Positions 24,750 through 37,589 of a stretch of DNA of 64,000 bases are shown piece by piece. Position 1 is the stretch's first letter, and the number at the start of each line of letters is the position of its first letter. The notes under the pieces are model-generated. The model made no database searches. It was given only the letters and a program-made list of their open reading frames with translations, and was not told the origin of the DNA. Origin of the DNA: Luzula sylvatica (lineage: Eukaryota; Streptophyta; Magnoliopsida; Poales; Juncaceae); contig OX326960.1 in assembly GCA_946800325.1 (NCBI GenBank), positions 22,807,150 through 22,871,149 of the forward strand, in the 5' to 3' direction. Made by a program: the position numbers and the translations under genes.

Positions 24750-25455
24750 CCCCCTCCCCCCCCCCCCCCGAGACCCGGCCCCCTTTCGGCCGGACCCCCC
24801 TCCCCCCGAGGCCCGCCCCCCCGAGGCCCGGCCCCCCTACCCCCCCGAGGCCCGGCCCCCTTTCGGGCCGGACCCCCCTCCCCCCCGAGGCCCGGCCCCC
24901 TTTTGCCGGACCCCCCCTCCCCCCCCCCGAGGCCCGGCCCCCCTTTGGGCCGGACACCCCCCCCCCCGAGGGCCGGCCCCCTTTTGGGGGCCGGACCCCC
25001 TCCCCCCCCCCCCCCCGAGGTCCGGCCCCCTTTTGGGCCGGACCCCCCCTCCCCCCCCCCCGAGGGCCGGCCCCCTTTTGGGCCGGACCCCCTTCCCCCC
25101 CAGGCCCGCCCCCTTTGGGCCGGACCCCCCTCCCCCCCGAGGCCCGGCCCCCTTTTGGGCCGGACCCCCTCCCCCCCCGAGGCCCGGACCCCTTTTGGGC
25201 CGGACCCCCCTCCCCTCCCCGAGGGCCGACCCCCTTTTGGGCCGGATCCCCCCTCCCCCCCGAGGCCCGGCCCCCTTTTGGGCCGGATCCCCCGAGGGCC
25301 AGCCCCCTTTTGGGCCAGACCCCCCTCCCCCCAGGCCCGGCCCCCTTTTGGGCCAGACCCCCCCCTCCCCGCCGAGGCCCGGCCTCCTTTCGGGCCGGAC
25401 CCCCCCCCCCCCCCCCCCCCCTGGGCCGTCCTCGAGGCCCATCCCCAATTTCGGG
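24750..25455. repeat. GC-rich minisatellite, unit about 39 bp
   Basis: About 17 degenerate copies of a unit of the form GGCCCGGCCCCCTTTTGG then GCCGGACCCCC and CTCCCCCCGA. Strong strand bias, with C tracts on the plus strand. The long proline- and glycine-rich frames through it are products of the repeat. It is followed by a CA-rich stretch (25470-25580). Confidence 0.9.
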
Positions 25456-26629
25456 CCGGACCCATATGTACCTGCAAATACCAGAAAAAAACATGCAACA
25501 CATACATATCACATATGTATACCTACACTTACACCATGCACACTAACACAACTATACCATACAAACTAACACACATACATAAATTAAGTAAATATCAGAT
25601 ATGTCATCTAGCAACCAACTAGCAAGAGAGCTCGGTTTGTTTTTCATCCCCACAATCAGTAGTTGCCGTTCTCCATTTAACTATTTGTTGGATCATTGCA
25701 TGGAGTCCTAAATACAAACCTGTACATCAAATGTGGAAATAAATTAAGCCACAGAAAATGCATAACTAAAAAAAAATATTAATCATTAAAAAGCAATAAT
25801 GCTAAAACTTAGTACTTTTTCTTTTAAATCAATAACTGAAAAGCCATAACATAAGTTTTTTCTTTTAACGAAACAGAAAGTGAAAGGGATTTTTTTTTTA
25901 ATTTTTTCAAAAATCAAGAATTTTTTTGGGTGTTGTTCATTATTCAGGGGCTTTTTTAGCTAAATATACAAAATTAGCATAGATAATAGGGTAATTAGCA
26001 TGAAGAGACAAGGATAGCAAATATGCCTAGAGAAAATGTTGCTATTTTAGCTAATAGCGTAATTAGCATAGATAACAGGGTAATTAGCAAGAAGCCATAA
26101 CAAACAAATGTTGTTTATTTAGCTAAAAACTACAAACATTACTCGAAAAACACACAAATTGGGACAGATAATAGGGTAATTGGAATGAACACCCTGAATT
26201 TTATGTTTAAATTGCAATATATCCCCACAATAAAACAAGAAGATACAAGCAGAACAGACAACAAGGATAACAAATATTATTATTTTTCAGACTTTCATAT
26301 GCCTAGAGAAAAGTCGAGAGAGAGAGAGAGAGAGAAGAGCGCTTTGCTAGTCAAAGAGCAGAACTAGAACTTTACCTGTTTGTCTGTTTGTGCTTTGCTA
26401 GTCAGTCTCGGCAATTCTAATCTGCTCGTCATCATCATCCATCGTTGAATCCATGGAGGGTTAACTCCATTATCGGACCTGCTCGTTATCACCATCCTTC
26501 GTTGATGGAGAATCCATCGTGAGGTAACTCCATTATCGGACCACAATTAGAAATTACGGCGAGAGAGAGGAAGAAGCTGCTTGATTAGATCTCTCTCGCT
26601 TTTGATTGAATCCACCTCGTTGTTGTCAA

Positions 26630-26632
<3 letters not shown>
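25456..26632. other. Intergenic DNA with short duplications
   Basis: A CA-rich tract sits at 25490-25580. The phrase GATAATAGGGTAATTAGCAT recurs at about 25980, 26065 and 26165. An approximately 65-bp tandem duplication ending in AACTCCATTATCGGACC lies at 26415-26545. No gene recognised. Confidence 0.4.

Positions 26633-26672
<40 letters not shown>
26633..26672. repeat. (TC)n microsatellite
   Basis: CT run of about 40 bases, in a pyrimidine-rich setting that could be a 5' leader. Confidence 0.9.
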
Positions 26673-26676
<4 letters not shown>

Positions 26677-28370
26677 CTCTTGAGAAATTAGATCTGAAAA
26701 AGTGAATTGGCGAGAGAATGGAAGGGGTTGGTTATGCTTATAAAGGGGAGCGGATATAAGCGTCTAACGGTCAGAAATGACGAGAATGTTCGGATCCAGC
26801 TGTACGTAATCCCAACGTTCGAATTTTCGAATCTCATTCGACCGTTGCAGAAATTCGGATCTCGTAGCACACTAAGACACTGCAATATATTTCATTATAA
26901 AGGGTGTCGCTCTCTCCAGAATATTCTCATTTTGCTGCTAAAAGGTTTCTCAAACTTCTTTTTTTTCACTTCAATTCCTATTCGAATTTCCAGTACATTC
27001 GTGATTTAATGCTTAGTTTCTGCATGATTCAGGTACATCAGTGCAATTGAATGAAAATCATGATGCTTAGTTCTTCGATTCAAAATCAGAGGGAATTAAA
27101 CCGAAATCGTAGCACACTAATGGCTGTGATTGAGGTACTGGACGACGAGTCTGAGCCTCCTAATCGAAATGGTTCAAAATCAGGTTAATTAAATTAAATA
27201 TCTTTGGAAAACCTGCTGAAGAAAGGCTTGCGTTGGAATTAAACCGGTACCGATTTAGTTGCATAACAATCCCTGTAAAATTTCTAATTTGTACATAAGG
27301 ATCCCTGTAATAACCTAATTATGTTATAAACAGGTGAGACAAAAGATCTGGTGTAGAATGACAGGAAAAAGTGATATCTTTTCAAATCGAGAATAAACTG
27401 GTACCGTTTTCTTGCATTTATTTGATGTGAAAATTTATTCTTGTGAAGTTAAATTTATTATCTTTGATAATATACTTTGCGCTTTAATTTCGTGATTGTT
27501 AAGCTTTTTTGTATTTTGATCCTGTTATTTTAGGCGTATTATAACCGGGCCATTGTAATTGCTGAGAGGGCTCAAGATGTGTGAGCCCTTCTTGTTATTA
27601 ATCATTGAGAATTTACAAAAATACCCCTTCATTATCAGGAATTAGTTGCAAAGAAGCCCCCCCCCCCCCCCCCCCCCCTTCTTTCAGTATCAAAATCTCA
27701 AAAATGGAAGGACTTTTCTTCAATTTCCAATACTGCAGGGGCTCATTTGCAAATATTGAGTTCGATTTATTTTTGATTCACTATTCTCTTATTTGGTAGT
27801 TAGCATTACCACTAAATTGTGTATTGTGGTTTTGTATGATAGGTTGTCGAAATTACCGTAGTATTGAGCAATTTTGCGGCGATACAACCTGCAGTTACCG
27901 GTGGTACTGCCGGTACGACTGGTACGGAGAATAAACTGGCACATTCTTTCGACTGCCTGATCAAAGATTGGGTATTGAAAAAGGATATGGCTCCAATTAG
28001 GGACAATAAGAGGGTTCAATCAGAAAATGGCATGACTTCTATTACTAAAAGATCCTTCGCTACAGTGAAGGTATTAATTAATAATCTTCATTTTAATTTT
28101 ATTTTTGTAATAGTAATATTACTCACATTTCTGTCCCATTTCTGTAATTGAGGCATAATAACCAATTCTCAGAACAAGAAAAGTTTCGAATTTGGACAAA
28201 TCTTTCAAATTAAAGAACAAAAACCTTCTATGCAATCCCCAAAATTGGTACAGAAAAGAACACGCGTTGGTACGACAAGTACGAAATCCAAAAGAATAGC
28301 TATTGGGGAATTTTTCATATTTACCCCTGCAAAATCTCAAAATTATTGATTTATTTTTTTGGTTATTTAG
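26673..28370 (+). other. Transcript-like region, function unrecognised
   Basis: The CT-rich leader (26.6 kb) is followed by several short open stretches with plausible splice sites, e.g. around MAVIEVLDDESEPPNRNGSK (27120-27182) and SNFAAIQPAVTGGTAGTTGT (27867-27926, with more frame to 28071 before AAG|GTATTA). I recognise no domain and the frames do not join convincingly. A C homopolymer of about 20 lies at 27658-27679. It may be a decayed gene or captured fragments leading into the myosin piece. Confidence 0.3.
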
Positions 28371-28660
28371 GATGCGATATTTCGAGTTATGGCTGCAATT
28401 CTTCACAGAGGGAAGTGATAGTGTCGGTACCAAAATATGAGAAATCTCGATACCATCTTCATACCGCAGTCGAGCTTTCCATGTACATATTCCCTAACTT
28501 TTTCTAAATATTCGTCTGTTTGTTATGCACTGGTATTATGCAAAGAGATCCATGAAGTTTTGTAATTAAATTGTTTGTTTGTTTGTGTAGGTGTGATGCT
28601 GAAGAACTCAAGGCGTCACTATGCAAACATGAGTCTCGACGAGATAAGATCATGATAAAA
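28371..28660 (+). pseudogene. Myosin XI motor-domain exon fragment
   Basis: After a TTATTTAG acceptor the frame gives DAIFRVMAAILHRG, matching the myosin motif DAIFRVVAAILHLGN. A frameshift with a small deletion leads to SVPKYEKSRYHLHTAVELSM. An intron (GTACAT...TGTGTAG, 28484-28590) then joins to CDAEELKASLCK, as in plant class XI myosins (LLMCDAEALEDALCK). The next coding part is lost. An in-frame stop and the shift show it is dead. Confidence 0.75.
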
Positions 28661-30163
28661 TTATTTTTTAAATATATTTTTATGTGTACTGACGATTATT
28701 TTCTTTTTTGTAAATTTCACAGGCTAGCATAGGAGTAATATGATATTTAAAATTTTGAGAAGGGTAAATACAATACTTCTAAGAGGGTTTATTTGACATT
28801 TCAGACTTTTGAAACAATATTTCTTTATCAGACAATGCACTGTTAATAAGTAACATCATTAGCATCATTGATTCATTCATCTTTCTAATTATTATAGTCT
28901 TAATAGCTAACATTATTCTCGGAAGCATATTATCAAACACCTTAAATGCATGGAACAATAGTAAATTAAAATAGTCAAAATTATTATATTTTTTTGTTTT
29001 TTATGTAATATTGTTAATAGATACATACTAAGTACTGTTAGTTGTGGTTCTTAGATTGTGATGTATATTTTCTTTTTAATTTTTTTATATAAAGGGAGTG
29101 TTAATTAGTTTTATTTATGATGCATATTTTATTATTAATGTAGATGTGTATTTGGTGGGCTGTACAATGATATGTTAATTGGCACGTGTGACGTGTGTTA
29201 ATTGGCTTCTGAAATGAATGTTTGGTAGATTATGCGTTAATTTTGTATGTATCATAATTGATGAAATTGTAGGTGGGGAGATTGTGAAGTATATTTCCTT
29301 GTTATTTTTTTTTTTTATATATAAAGGGTGTTAAATTGTTTTATTCATGATGTATATTGTATTTTTAATGTTGATGTGTAAATTTGGTGGGATGTAATTG
29401 AACTGTTACATTGTAATTGATGGGAATGTATCATTGTAAAAATTGGACTTGAAATACTTCACAATTAATGATAATTAATTTCTTATGATTAAATTATCAA
29501 TGGTAATTAATTACTTAATTACTTAAATCAATTATAAACTTCAAAATTGAACCGGAAGTCTTTATATTTACATTTCAGAGTCCAAGCCTGCTAAAAATAT
29601 CTTCGTTTTAATTCAATATTCAATCTATTTGTGCTCACAACATATGGCTCCATCTAAATGGCCCGCATCCCTAAAATGTCCATTGATATATTTTGCGGAA
29701 AATAAAGAAAGACATTTATGAATGTAATCAAGACACAACAAATACAATTGTGTATTATATAATTGGATCATGTTGAAAACTACATTTCGCAAATCAATAT
29801 AAATTATATAATTGGATTTTCTCGACGCCGAATATTTGTCGCGGGTATTGGTTCAATGAGCACGATCTATCGAAACTTCATGAGTCGCTATGTGACATTT
29901 TTTAAGGTTTATTTGTACTAAAAAATCAAAACAGGTATACTAATATTCAAAAATGTATATTTCACATCTAATATAATGTTACAATTCAAATATATATATT
30001 GTAATTGAAAAAAGTATCACAGATCTAAAAATTATCTCACACTTCTAATAAAATGTATATTGTACTTCTCCAAATACATATTTAAGATGTATAAACAAAA
30101 AAATATTTGTACTTGAAAATATATATGTTACAGGGAAAAAACCTATAGCTTAAAAAATATTCG
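28661..30163. other. AT-rich intergenic DNA
   Basis: Two related stretches (about 29040-29160 and 29235-29400) share GTATATTTT, TATATAAAGGG(A)GTGTTAA and GATGTGTA phrases, indicating an old local duplication. No gene. Confidence 0.4.
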
Positions 30164-30216
30164 GGCCGGAACCTCCCCCCCCCCCCTCCGGGGGGCCCGG
30201 CCTCTCTTCGGCCCGG

Positions 30217-30260
<44 letters not shown>
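30164..30260. repeat. Short GC-rich repeat with long C homopolymer
   Basis: One to two copies of a GGGCCGGAACC/GGCCCGGCCTC unit, related to the 24.7 and 44.8 kb arrays, then about 40 C residues. Homopolymer length is likely unreliable in any assembly. Confidence 0.8.
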
Positions 30261-30262
<2 letters not shown>

Positions 30263-30488
30263 GAAAAACATGGCTTTTACGTGAACCCAATTTGCAGATT
30301 TAAGGCGGTTTGCACATGTGCTTTATCTCTGCTGTTTGAAAAGATGATTTGACAAACTTAAAATTTATCGTTGCTTCATTCAGTGGCCTTCTCCTCCATT
30401 TTATCTTTCGTAGGCCACCCTCAAACAGGTGAAATCCAAATGAACCAGAAATAAAGCTTCTCGCTTTTCTTCAGGGACCTCTTTGATT

Positions 30489-30490
<2 letters not shown>

Positions 30491-30533
<43 letters not shown>
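30491..30533. repeat. (GA)n microsatellite
   Basis: GA run of about 42 bases, upstream of the Harbinger-like element. Confidence 0.9.
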
Positions 30534-30537
<4 letters not shown>

Positions 30538-30665
30538 AAGGGGAAGAAGAGAGGGGTTGGGGGAATAATATATAGAGAACGGCTGAACTTCAATATCTCT
30601 CGAATTAGCCGTTGGAGAAGAAATTTCTGCCGAGGCGTTGGATGTGGAGAAGAACAAAGAACTAA

Positions 30666-30884
30666 GGGGGTGTTTGGATGTAAGAATTTCAAGTGGAATT
30701 AGGATCTTAAGAATCCACAAATTGCAATTCTTTGTTTGGACATCTTTTAAATATGGAATTTGCAAATGAGGGTAAATATTTTTCCTTACAAAACCCACAA
30801 ATTGTAATTCTCCAAATATCTAGAGTGCCAAGATGATGGAAAATTTTAAAGCTAATAAAATGCATGCTAATTAAGTTTGGAGTT

Positions 30885-30926
<42 letters not shown>

Positions 30927-31674
30927 TTAATATTATATGATAATACTATTATATTGTATTAATTTTAAATAATAATAATAATAATAATTTATTAATATAT
31001 TAATAATTAATATTGTTATTATTAATATACTATTAATTAATATCAAAATAATATTATAATAATAATTATTATTATAATATATTAATAGCAATATGTTAAT
31101 ATTATTTCAATATATTTATATAAATATTAATATTAATATACTATATAAAAATATTAATATTAGAGTATATTATTAATATTAATATTAATATTAATATATT
31201 ATTAGTTAATAATACAATAATTTACTAATATTAATATTAATATGTTAATATTATTTTAATATATTTATGTAATTTTAATATATTATATTATTATTAATAT
31301 AAATGTATTATTAATATTAATAATATTAATATATTAATAATATTAATAATATTAGTATGTTAATATTATAATAGTATATTACATGAATTTGCTAATATAA
31401 TAGCATTAATATAAAAATATTAATATATTAGTATTATTTACAATATTTTAATATTAATATTAATATAGGTATTATGACTATATATTATAATTATAATTAA
31501 TATTATATCATTATTATAATTAATATTATAATATTAAAATTAGTACAATAATATTACTACAATTAATAATATTATGATGATTTTATATTTTTATAATGTT
31601 ATATTATAATCATATTATTTATTTATTTAAACTAATTTGATTACAATAATAATATTATAATAATATAATATAAT

Positions 31675-31768
<94 letters not shown>

Positions 31769-31802
31769 TTATAACATTATAATAATATAATATTATAATA
31801 CC

Positions 31803-31848
<46 letters not shown>

Positions 31849-31860
31849 GAATAATAATAA

Positions 31861-31891
<31 letters not shown>

Positions 31892-32168
31892 AATAATAAT
31901 ATAATAACATAATAATAATAATATTATAATAATTTAATATTATATGATAATACTATTATATTGTATTAATTTTAATCAAACATTTGTTCTATATTTTCAA
32001 TAATGAAATTCCAGAATTTTTCTAACCAACCAAACAAAGAATTATACTTTCCAGCATCTTGTAATTCGGACATCCAAACAAACTGTGGAATTACTAATTC
32101 CAGAACTTTTTTCTCCTCCACCTTATAATCCAATTCCACTCTACTAATTCCGCTTGCCAAACGGCCCC
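30666..32168. mobile_element. PIF/Harbinger-like element with AAT-repeat core (1.5 kb)
   Basis: Flanked by TAA on both sides (30663-30665 and 32169-32171). Ends are GGGGGTGTTTGGATG and the complement of CCAAACGGCCCC, the typical Tourist/Harbinger terminal form. Subterminal regions pair loosely (GGAATTAG). The interior, 30880-31975, is almost entirely AAT/ATT with AAC and AAG blocks (31675-31890). It has no transposase. Confidence 0.75.
30880..31975. repeat. Expanded AAT/ATT array
   Basis: Runs of AAT, AAC and AAG trinucleotides between two copies of one 45-base sequence (30924-30968 and 31931-31975, starting AATTTAATATTATATGATAA). Confidence 0.85.
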
Positions 32169-34217
32169 TAAGAAAATGAACCCCATGAATTGGTAATTAT
32201 TCACTGCAGCCCAGACAACATATCAATTTGTAACGAGTCATATTGTAGTAATAATTCGACCCGTTGATAAGTTCTCTACATTTAATTCATTTCAATTGTT
32301 TTACATAATCACTGCAGGTTTGCTTTTTATTTTCTGAAGATATTATTAGCAAGTGAAAATAGATACATATCAAGTTTTGTCTTATTTCGTCACTAAATAA
32401 GGCTATTTAGTATTTTCTTATTTAGAGTTGTATTGAGTTTCTTATTTCATCTCTAAATTATGAAATAGTTCTCAAGATGGTAATTTCTTATTTCATCTCA
32501 TAATGGTAAAATTGTCATACATTGCAACTGAATTATGATAATCAATTTAGAATATGTTTCTAATTATTATAAGAATCATCAGGTTTTGATCATAGTATTA
32601 GTTTTATTTAAGAGTTCAAAATAGAATTTTTTTTTTTTTTTAATTCTTTTGGAATCAGGGTCTGATCATCTTTTCAAATATACTCTAATTAGGCTCTATT
32701 TATAATTCACTTCTATTTCATGGTTATATTTGATAATATCAGATTTTGATCATATTTATTAGATTCAGAAAAATTGAACATGTAAGCCCAATTAATCTAA
32801 TGGGTCCCAGATTATTGTAAGTTTCTTTTAATTCTTCAGATTATTGTAGAGGTTCAGACAATTTTAATAGATTCCACTGTTATTTTGTTTTACTTGCTAA
32901 ACATCAATTCTTTTGTGCATATTTTAGATGAAATAAATTTCATCATGGAAATTCTCAAAATTTCGTCATTATCGAATACTTTAGTCATTATGTTGACATT
33001 AATGTTTAATTGGATCCACAATAATTGTTGAGATTAATGATATTTCATGATGTTATAATTTTTTTTTATCAAAATACTCTTTCATTTTTCATATTTAAAT
33101 TTAGAAAAAATTTCAAATAATTTCCAAACATTTCTTGAATTTGTACAAAAATTTCAAACTTTTGGGAAACTAAAAAAAAAAATCCTACAAACAAGGTTTC
33201 ATTTTCAATTATCCTTTTATAGGAACATTTCATGGTGTTACAATTTTTTTGGACCAAAATACCCATCTATTTTTCATATTGAAATCTATTAAGCATATTT
33301 TTGTATTATTTTATTAATTTGGAAAGTAGAAAATAAACGGTTAATTTGTCGTCCAAGTTATATAATTAAAAATAAAATTTATTATTTGTATTATTTTATT
33401 AATTTAGAAAGTAGAAAATAAACGGTTTAAATGGCAAAGAGTATGAATGTACATTTTTTTTTATCATTTCATTCATAAAATTTACGTAATAATATTTGTA
33501 ATAGATCTTCTCAATCCAAGTTATTAATGCACCTATTTCAATGTTCCAAATAATAATAAAAATAAAAATAATTGAAATAAACAGTGTTATGTAAAACAAA
33601 TCTCATGTTTAAATATACTATCCTAACATAATTTATTATTTGTGAAATATCAAATATTTGATGATAAAACAAAATTAAATAATTTAAATCATACAAATTA
33701 ATTGATTATTATATCAACAATGATTCAGCCCCATAATTAATCCACCGAAACAAGACCGATTATGATTTTATGGAAATAAAAATATTTCGGTGGATTATAT
33801 ATCTGATTGTAACATTTTTTATTATCATATTACAGTGTTTACTATAAAGAAAAATATGGTAATAATAACATTATGAATGCACATTAATTTATTTTTTGAT
33901 AAAGAATGTACGTAAATTATTGTATTAAAAACGAAAATATAAGATTAGTTCTATCATAATTGCTAATTTTTTGTAACTTAAGTATGCTTGTCATCAGAAT
34001 TGTATTCATCTTATCATTCTATCGATACTCGGCACCAATTCGTATCAAATTCGTACACTCACAAGAACTGTATTCATCTTATCATTCGTTCCTCATTTGT
34101 TACGTAAAAGTATACAAATAGATAGATGTGGATTCTAAGACAATGTTGAGTTAACATTAACTTTGAATCATACATTTTGAGTAGATGTAATTTTTTGTCA
34201 AGTAAAAGATATGTTTA
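32169..34217. other. AT-rich intergenic DNA
   Basis: No gene. A short direct duplication (TATTATTTTATTAATTTgGAAAG..TAGAAAATAAACGG) occurs at 33302 and 33378. A stretch near 33060-33270 (GGACCAAAATACCC, CTTTTATAGGAACATTTCATG) resembles 61030-61140. Confidence 0.4.
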
Positions 34218-34225
34218 GGTATTGG

Positions 34226-34691
34226 CATTGTTGTAAAAATCGGACTAGGCGGCTGAATAATTACCGCTTAATCCCGCATAAATACTGTCTAGGCGCCGAA
34301 TAATTTCGTCTAGGTCCAGCCCACTTATTTTTTTTTTAATGTTTAATTTCTTTCTCTTTGTTTATTTGTTTTATTATTTATGTTGTATTTTGCTCGATTG
34401 ATATGATCGTGTTTTGCAAGATGTTTAGATGAGGTATTTTGCGTGGTTGACGTGATCGTGTTTTATGAGATGTTTGGATGTTGTTGATATATCAGTAACT
34501 TTATTTTGTGGTTTATTTAAATTTATGTATAAAAAATTGTAGCACAAATTATAATATATAAAAATTAAGAAATATGACAAAAATTATGTAAAATTACAAA
34601 TCCGCCTAGAGCCGATTAATTTCCGATTAATCTCTCTAGACGCTATGGAGACGGTGTCCGTCCGCCCGACTAACGCATTTCTGTAACATTG
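34226..34691. mobile_element. hAT-type MITE (466 bp)
   Basis: Flanked by GGTATTGG (34218-34225) and GGTATTGA (34692-34699), a 7/8 target duplication. Ends are CATTGTTGTAAAAATCGG and the complement of GCATTTCTGTAACATTG. Subterminal copies of CTAGGCG/CGCCTAG occur on both sides. Same terminal type as 39740-40409. No coding sequence. Confidence 0.75.
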
Positions 34692-36119
34692 GGTATTGAT
34701 GGGAGTTGAAGATACAACTATTAATCGGATAATGAGATTACAAGTTGGATTTTAGGAATTGTTATTAACTCACAAATAAGAATTGTTATTAGTATATGTG
34801 ATGTACCTTAGTTTTCTTACTCGCATTCTGTAAAATTTGATTACACACTCTCAAATTTAATTTTAAGGAAGAATTTTCTTTATGTCCCTACTAAATTCAA
34901 GAATAACATATTTATGTTCCTTGAATTGTAAATATCATGTTTATCCTTATTAAACACTGCCAATATCAAATTTATCTCAAATTAAACCATCTTGTGAAAT
35001 TTAACAGAAATTGATTGAATTTGAGTTGACTAATTCCTCAATTCAATAAACCCAAAATCAGATAACCAATACCCATCAACCCAATAAATCCAAAACCCGA
35101 TAACCAACCACACCCAAACGTCCTTCTTCATCTTCATCATGATTACGCCATGAGGGGCTAAGCTTCATAACACATATTTTATTGACAATATTCCACAATT
35201 ATTTTCCACATGAAAGGCCCCAAAGTTTTATTCGCACATGTAATTAATAATTAATTCATCATTAATTATGATAACTACCGAGGCATTTCAGGTTTTTAAC
35301 TTTGGTGTTTTTGTTTTCGTTTTGTTGGATTCTACCGTGATAAAATCATAAAATGTAGTATAATTATATGCAATGCAAGAGGTTTTTAAATTTTTAATAA
35401 AATATTTCCAACTTTTTAATTTCTATTTTTTATTAAATAAATAATATTTTTGTCCCGCATTTATTTATTATTATTTGAGACCAATAGGGTTATGATATGC
35501 AGGCAAAACATCCCCAATTTTATAAGGACATTCATTTCAATAAAAAGACATTAAATGTATTAATAGACATGAATTTTTTTTTGTAAACTATTTATAGACA
35601 TACAATATTTTTATTGAAAAATATGATATTTTTTTCAAAACATATATTTAGAAACTAGGAAAAAATAGACATACAATTTGTTTTTGTTTTTTTCAAAATA
35701 TAATATTCAGTATATAAAACAAAATAATTATAGGTATATTATTTCATAAATATAATATTTTTTGTCAGATGCTATTTAATTCTCCTATTTGAATCTTTGA
35801 TAAATGAAAAAAAAAATTGATGATGAAATATTGTGTTTGTTTTGATTAATTTTTTTTACTAAAACAACATAATTATTTTATGTTGATATATTTAGGTCCG
35901 TGACATGAAATATGTTTTTAAATAGATATAGTCCGACACATTTCAATAAATCAAATCTATTTAATGTAAACAAGTTCAAAGACCAAGACTCCAACAAAAG
36001 CATGCTCGTTTTGTGAAACTATATTGAAAAAAAAAAATCCATACATTATGATATTATAAAAGTTGTTACAAGTGGCCCACTATGTTTTAAACAATTAATC
36101 AGTGAGACTTATTTTAATT

Positions 36120-36334
36120 TTTTTTTTGAGTAAATTCGGAGAGGGCTCAAAGTCCCCCTTCCAAACACAATCTCCTTTTTTTTTTTTTTTTTTATTACAA
36201 ACCCGTAGGCCACACCCTCTATTCACTCATTTAACATTTAATCTATAATTCAGTTTTCCCGTCGGGAATCGAACCCCACACCTCTCGCTCCCTAGCCAAG
36301 AGGTGTGACCAACTAGGCTAACTCTAGTTGGCTA
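36120..36334 (-). mobile_element. tRNA-derived SINE (215 bp)
   Basis: Flanked by a perfect 13-base duplication ACTTATTTTAATT (36107-36119 and 36335-36347). On the minus strand it starts with TAGCCTAGTTGGT (A box, 36308-36320 in complement) and has a textbook B box GGTTCGATTCC (36265-36275), so it carries a pol III internal promoter. It ends in an A run. A second A run (18 bases, 36176-36193 in complement) lies inside, before GGAGATTGTGTTTGG. Confidence 0.9.
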
Positions 36335-36451
36335 ACTTATTTTAATTATTGTTTTGAATTTTATTAGAGTTTAGTTTAATTTGAATATTCTGAGAGGAAG
36401 AGTATGAAGAGTGAATTACCTATCAATTTTCAATTGGAAGATACAGTGAAC

Positions 36452-37556
36452 CAGGGGCGGCTCAACTATTTTCGAGGCTCTCGGCGAAGAATATAGAAAA
36501 TTAAAATTTTATTCCAATTAAACTCAAAAAAAATTTATTTCACTTAGTCAACTGAAATCTCAAAAGACTTCAATAATATATAAAAAAACACAAAAAACTA
36601 AAAAGAAAAATATATATTCACTGTTCCAAACACAACAAAACATTCTTCTACTAAACAATTAATGTATGCTATTTTATATTTTAATTAGCAAAATAACCAT
36701 GTTATATTAATCAATCAAATGAAGAAAAAAAATAACGTAAATCCTTGAGCTGAAATAACTAAAGAGTGAAGAAGAATGACTCAAAAAACTTCTAGAGAAT
36801 CCTCTCGAAGTTGAGATTATTCATAAATCATATTACAAAAGATCAAATGAAGAGATACAAGTAACTGTATTTCTCATATTCTTTTCATAGCTTGAGGAAT
36901 ACAATTAAAAGATAAATATAATGTCTCAACAACTGATCAATAAGAATAAGATTCAATAAAAGATATGCGCCTACCAATCTTAAATCTTTGAAGTTATTAC
37001 ATATTTAACAAAACTTAGAAAATAAAGAGAAAAGACAATGCTCATAACACAGAAGGAATGATAAATGACAATAATATCTAAAAAAAACATGCTCAGCATA
37101 TAGAAGGGCAAATAGCAATAGTGTTTAAATAAGAAAGAAAATATTAGTTAAAGGTAAAGAATTTGCAATGCATACTAAATTTAGGGAAGAATGCAATTAT
37201 GACACTCTTTCTTAATTAGACAAAATCACAAGGGCCTGTTCGGCAAGGGTGGAATAGAGTGGAATAGAGGAATAAATGAGTTAATCCACTCTATTCCAGC
37301 CGAACAAGAGTGGAATAGCATGGAATAAAAATATGGAAAAGAGGATTATCTCTATTCCATGTTTGAGATGGAATAGCTCTATTCCGCGAATTAGCGAAAT
37401 ATTTAGACCAAATTGCCCTCGTTAATAATAATAATAATAGTATTATTATTATAACAATAATAATTATTATTAAAAAAATAATAATGATTATTATTATAAT
37501 ATAAAAATAAGAATAATAATTACTATTATTATTATAATAATAATAATTACTATTAT

Positions 37557-37589
<33 letters not shown>

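Noticed and set aside
24614..25622. Long proline-, glycine- and arginine-rich open frames in all phases (up to about 297 aa)
   Set aside because: They follow the GC-rich minisatellite, occur on both strands and in every frame, and have no domains; artefacts of a stop-free repeat.
31641..31910. Poly-Tyr/Leu/Ser frame, and the similar frame at 37556-37741
   Set aside because: Products of AAT/AAC/AAG trinucleotide repeats.
35141..35166. CATGATTACGCCA followed closely by AAGCTT, resembling a cloning-vector lacZ/polylinker junction
   Set aside because: Only 13 bases match and the join is interrupted; the flanks are ordinary plant DNA. Chance match is more likely than vector contamination.
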